Of a DNA stretch of 64,000 bases, positions 1 to 64,000 are shown one piece after another. The stretch comes from Palaemon carinicauda. Lineage: Eukaryota > Arthropoda > Malacostraca > Decapoda > Palaemonidae. A model generated the notes under the pieces. It did not search any database and was not told the origin of the DNA. It saw only the letters and a program-made list of their open reading frames with translations. Made by a program: the position numbers and the translations under genes. Every line of letters begins with the position of its first letter. The stretch's first letter is position 1. The stretch lies in the NCBI RefSeq assembly GCF_036898095.1, contig NC_090725.1, forward strand, positions 210,246,070 through 210,310,069, in the 5' to 3' direction.

Positions 1-348
1 TATTTTCTGCTCATGTAATACGGAAGCACTTTAACTTGTAGTAACTTTCAGGTTTATGGAAAAATGCCTCATATTAATGAGTGTGAAATAGAGGGAGGAT
101 TTCTGCCTACCAATGAGGCTTATTTCGCCACCTAGTGTACTTACAGTCGTCTCTTCATACTGAAGCATGAGCCTGTCTAAAGGACTTGTTTGGAAAAATT
201 TCATAGTTTACTGGTTATCTATACAGTTTAGTCAAGTAATGAGAAGGATTGTGGTAATCTATTTGTAAATACAAAATTTCACTTGGATTCTTATTATACA
301 TTATATTTTTCATAGGCATATAGAATTTTTGGAGGGAATGGGTTATAC

Positions 349-354
349 TTTATT
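349..354 (-). promoter_or_regulatory. Possible polyadenylation signal
   Basis: AATAAA on the minus strand about 90 bases past the stop codon of the POMGNT1-like gene. The AT-rich background makes chance matches common. Confidence 0.4.
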
Positions 355-444
355 TCATTCTATTAACATCTTCATAGTTTGTGTGGAGATATCTCATCCT
401 TATGCACTGCTTTTCAAAGTCTTTGGGAAATTATCTTCGAATTT

Positions 445-61455
<61,011 letters not shown>

Positions 61456-61852
61456 CTGAAAGGAAGATAAAGTTTCTCAAAGACAGAATATTCCTTTCTT
61501 AAACTACTGCGAGAACTATTTTATATCCATGCTATCAATCTTCAGTATCTTAATCATATGGAATGCCAGTGAACCAATGCATCTGTACGCTTTGAAGGAC
61601 CAAGTAAGGAGATGAATTCAAGTAGGTAATCTTTTGTCATTGTCAAGTCTAACGTAACGTGGCGAGACAAAATCTCGGGGTTGTAAGAAATACATTTTTT
61701 CCCAAATTCTGAAACGCCTTTAAACATTTACTGTAGGTATACAGAGATACACTCGCTTGCTGGTAAATCATGAACTGAATACAAAATGAAATATGTGTTT
61801 TGACGAAATGTGTATGAAAATTAATAAATAGTCCCATCAACTCTCCCTTTCT

Positions 61853-63230
61853 TTGCAGTGCATGATTCCGCCCAATCTAAACTGTAGGGCTTATTCGCCC
61901 CTCACATTATTGGGACTTGTAAACCACATTAGTCCCTGTTTGAAGTCCCTTCAGGGTGGACTCATTCCTCATAAGAACTTGAAGTCTTGTGGGTTTGTTT
62001 TCTACATTGGTGATTTGTTGGAATTAGTCATGAGATCCTGTAAAAAAAAAAAAAAATCATCCTTATATTTCCTAATTAATCCCAAAATGTTCCATTTATC
62101 AACCATGTATCATGAACAGACCAGCATAATCATATAACAATGTACTTACTTCAATCAAATGTTTCTACTTACTTGAAATTAAGACTAGACCAAGGAAAAT
62201 CCTTAATTGAGTCTTTGACTTCTATTGGACAATTTTTGTCTTATTTATATTGTTTAATTAAAACTCGTAAGCCAGGAAATCCAGTAAGACCTATCATCAG
62301 TGCAACCGGGTGTATTAATCATAAATTATCCAGATATTTTGTAAAAATACTTTCTCCTATTCTAAGATCTATTTCCAACTCGCATAAGAAAATGTTAAGT
62401 TGATTTTTACGATAAATTGCAAAATGTGAACTTGACATCTAACCACAGGTCACTCAGCTTTGGTGTTACTTCGTTATTTACAGAGGTGTCTGCTGAGGAT
62501 TTATTTGCTATCTTAGATTATGAGTTGTCTTTACCAACCCTTACTGTTATTGAACTTATTTGTTTGTGTATTAAAAAGTGTAAGTTTAGTTTTGATGGAG
62601 ATTAATATGAACAAATAATTAGTATGACCATGGATAATCCTGTGTCCCCTCTTTTATCTAACATATACTGTATATGGAGATTTTTGAAACTACATTAATG
62701 CCTTCAGTTTGGTCCTCCCAAATTGTTAGGTGTCGTTATGTTGATGATATTCTGGGTATTCTAGAGAAAAAAAAATTCAATCTTGAGGTCTTTATTGCAA
62801 TCATTAATTAATTGGTACCATCTATAAAATATACTATAGCAAAGGAAGAAAAACAACGTTTTGATAGTTAAACGAGCAGATAAATTTAAATTTTCCATTC
62901 ATAGAAAACCTACCAATAAATTTTTATGTATACATCTCCTCTATTCAGGGCACTCTAGAAATATAAAGTATTCTGTTTTTTCCTCTACGTATCTTAGGGT
63001 ACTTAAAATATGCAGCCCTGAGTACTTAACAGTAGAGGACACATTTTCTAAAATTAAAGAAATCTGTTATCCAAAATATTTCTTTTGAAGATAGTATGAA
63101 CAGAGCTAAGAAAACCTTTGATAGTGTCCAGTTAGAGAAAAAGGAAACAATGAATAATATAATTTTTTGCTATTTCATTAATGCTTTTTAGATGTCATAC
63201 CCCTTTTGAAAAAAAAATAGATTTAAAGTT
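61853..63230 (+). pseudogene. Penelope-like element reverse transcriptase relic
   Basis: Plus-strand pieces in order: IKTRKPGNPVRPIISATG near 62255-62310, FTEVSAEDLF near 62480, NPVSPLLSNIYMEIFE near 62640, RYVDDILGIL near 62734 with the catalytic YVDD, a PSIKYTIAKEEKQRF segment near 62818, FSIHRKPTNKF near 62893, and a C-terminal piece to 63088. KPGNPxRPIxS, RYVDD and a later RKPT are the Penelope signature. Stops and frame shifts throughout. No GIY-YIG endonuclease is recognisable before the (TA)n block. Confidence 0.78.
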
Positions 63231-63273
63231 AATGTTTGAATATAGGTATACTCTAAAAATATGTTAAGAATAA

Positions 63274-63910
<637 letters not shown>

Positions 63911-64000
63911 ACTGTCCTGGATCAGAGTTCTCTTGCTTGGGGTACACAAGGGCACGCTGTTCTATCTTATTTATCTTCCTCTTTGTTCTTTTGCTTTTGT

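Noticed and set aside
61649..61840. Candidate first exon of the POMGNT1-like gene
   Set aside because: No donor in the needed phase and no link to exon A; the start exon is more likely outside the window.

Overview
This looks like nuclear DNA of an arthropod, most likely a decapod crustacean (shrimp or a relative). It is AT-rich, has enormous (TA)n arrays and spliceosomal introns, and carries retroelement types I associate with decapods: a DIRS element, RTE-like LINEs ending in TA/TG tails, a Penelope-like element, SCAN-type gypsy relics and pogo/Tigger relics. No bacterial gene, operon, rRNA or CRISPR array is visible. The species is inferred from repeat style, not proven.

The one host gene I can reconstruct runs right to left across almost the whole window. 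Fifteen minus-strand exons between 61455 and 445 have proper AG/GT borders and compatible phases, and together encode 745 residues. They form a POMGNT1-like enzyme (protein O-mannose beta-1,2-N-acetylglucosaminyltransferase, family GT13). In order they give a membrane anchor, a stem with a PANDER/ILEI-like fold, a four-cysteine linker, the catalytic domain (EDD and DWDYW motifs) and a short divergent tail with a stop codon. The first exon, with the start codon, is probably beyond 64000.

Nearly everything else is intron filled with mobile DNA. The 24-kb intron (1364-25733) holds a tRNA-SINE palindrome, a gypsy gag-protease relic, a Tigger transposase tail, an 8.6-kb DIRS retrotransposon with inverted ends and an internal complementary region, and a 7.1-kb terminal-inverted-repeat element. 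That last element encodes a relic of a protein family with DTDV and HAFTGCDTTSAF motifs, and an RTE-like LINE has inserted into its right inverted repeat. The middle introns (27845-42176) hold LINE fragments, a second relic protein with a DTDV-type region, and long (TA)n blocks.

The 43122-52626 intron holds a gypsy relic with 141-bp coding repeats and a 1.77-kb Tigger-like non-autonomous element. The 5' introns (52758-61217) hold two small inverted-repeat transposons, a LINE fragment and a 148-bp tandem satellite. To the right of 61455 there is a Penelope-like relic and a 630-bp (TA)n block.

The main results are the assembled gene, including one 131-bp cysteine exon wedged between (TA)n arrays, and several well-delimited nested or palindromic transposon structures. 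I see no new multi-gene system; the least understood item is the 7.1-kb element at 18507-25635.
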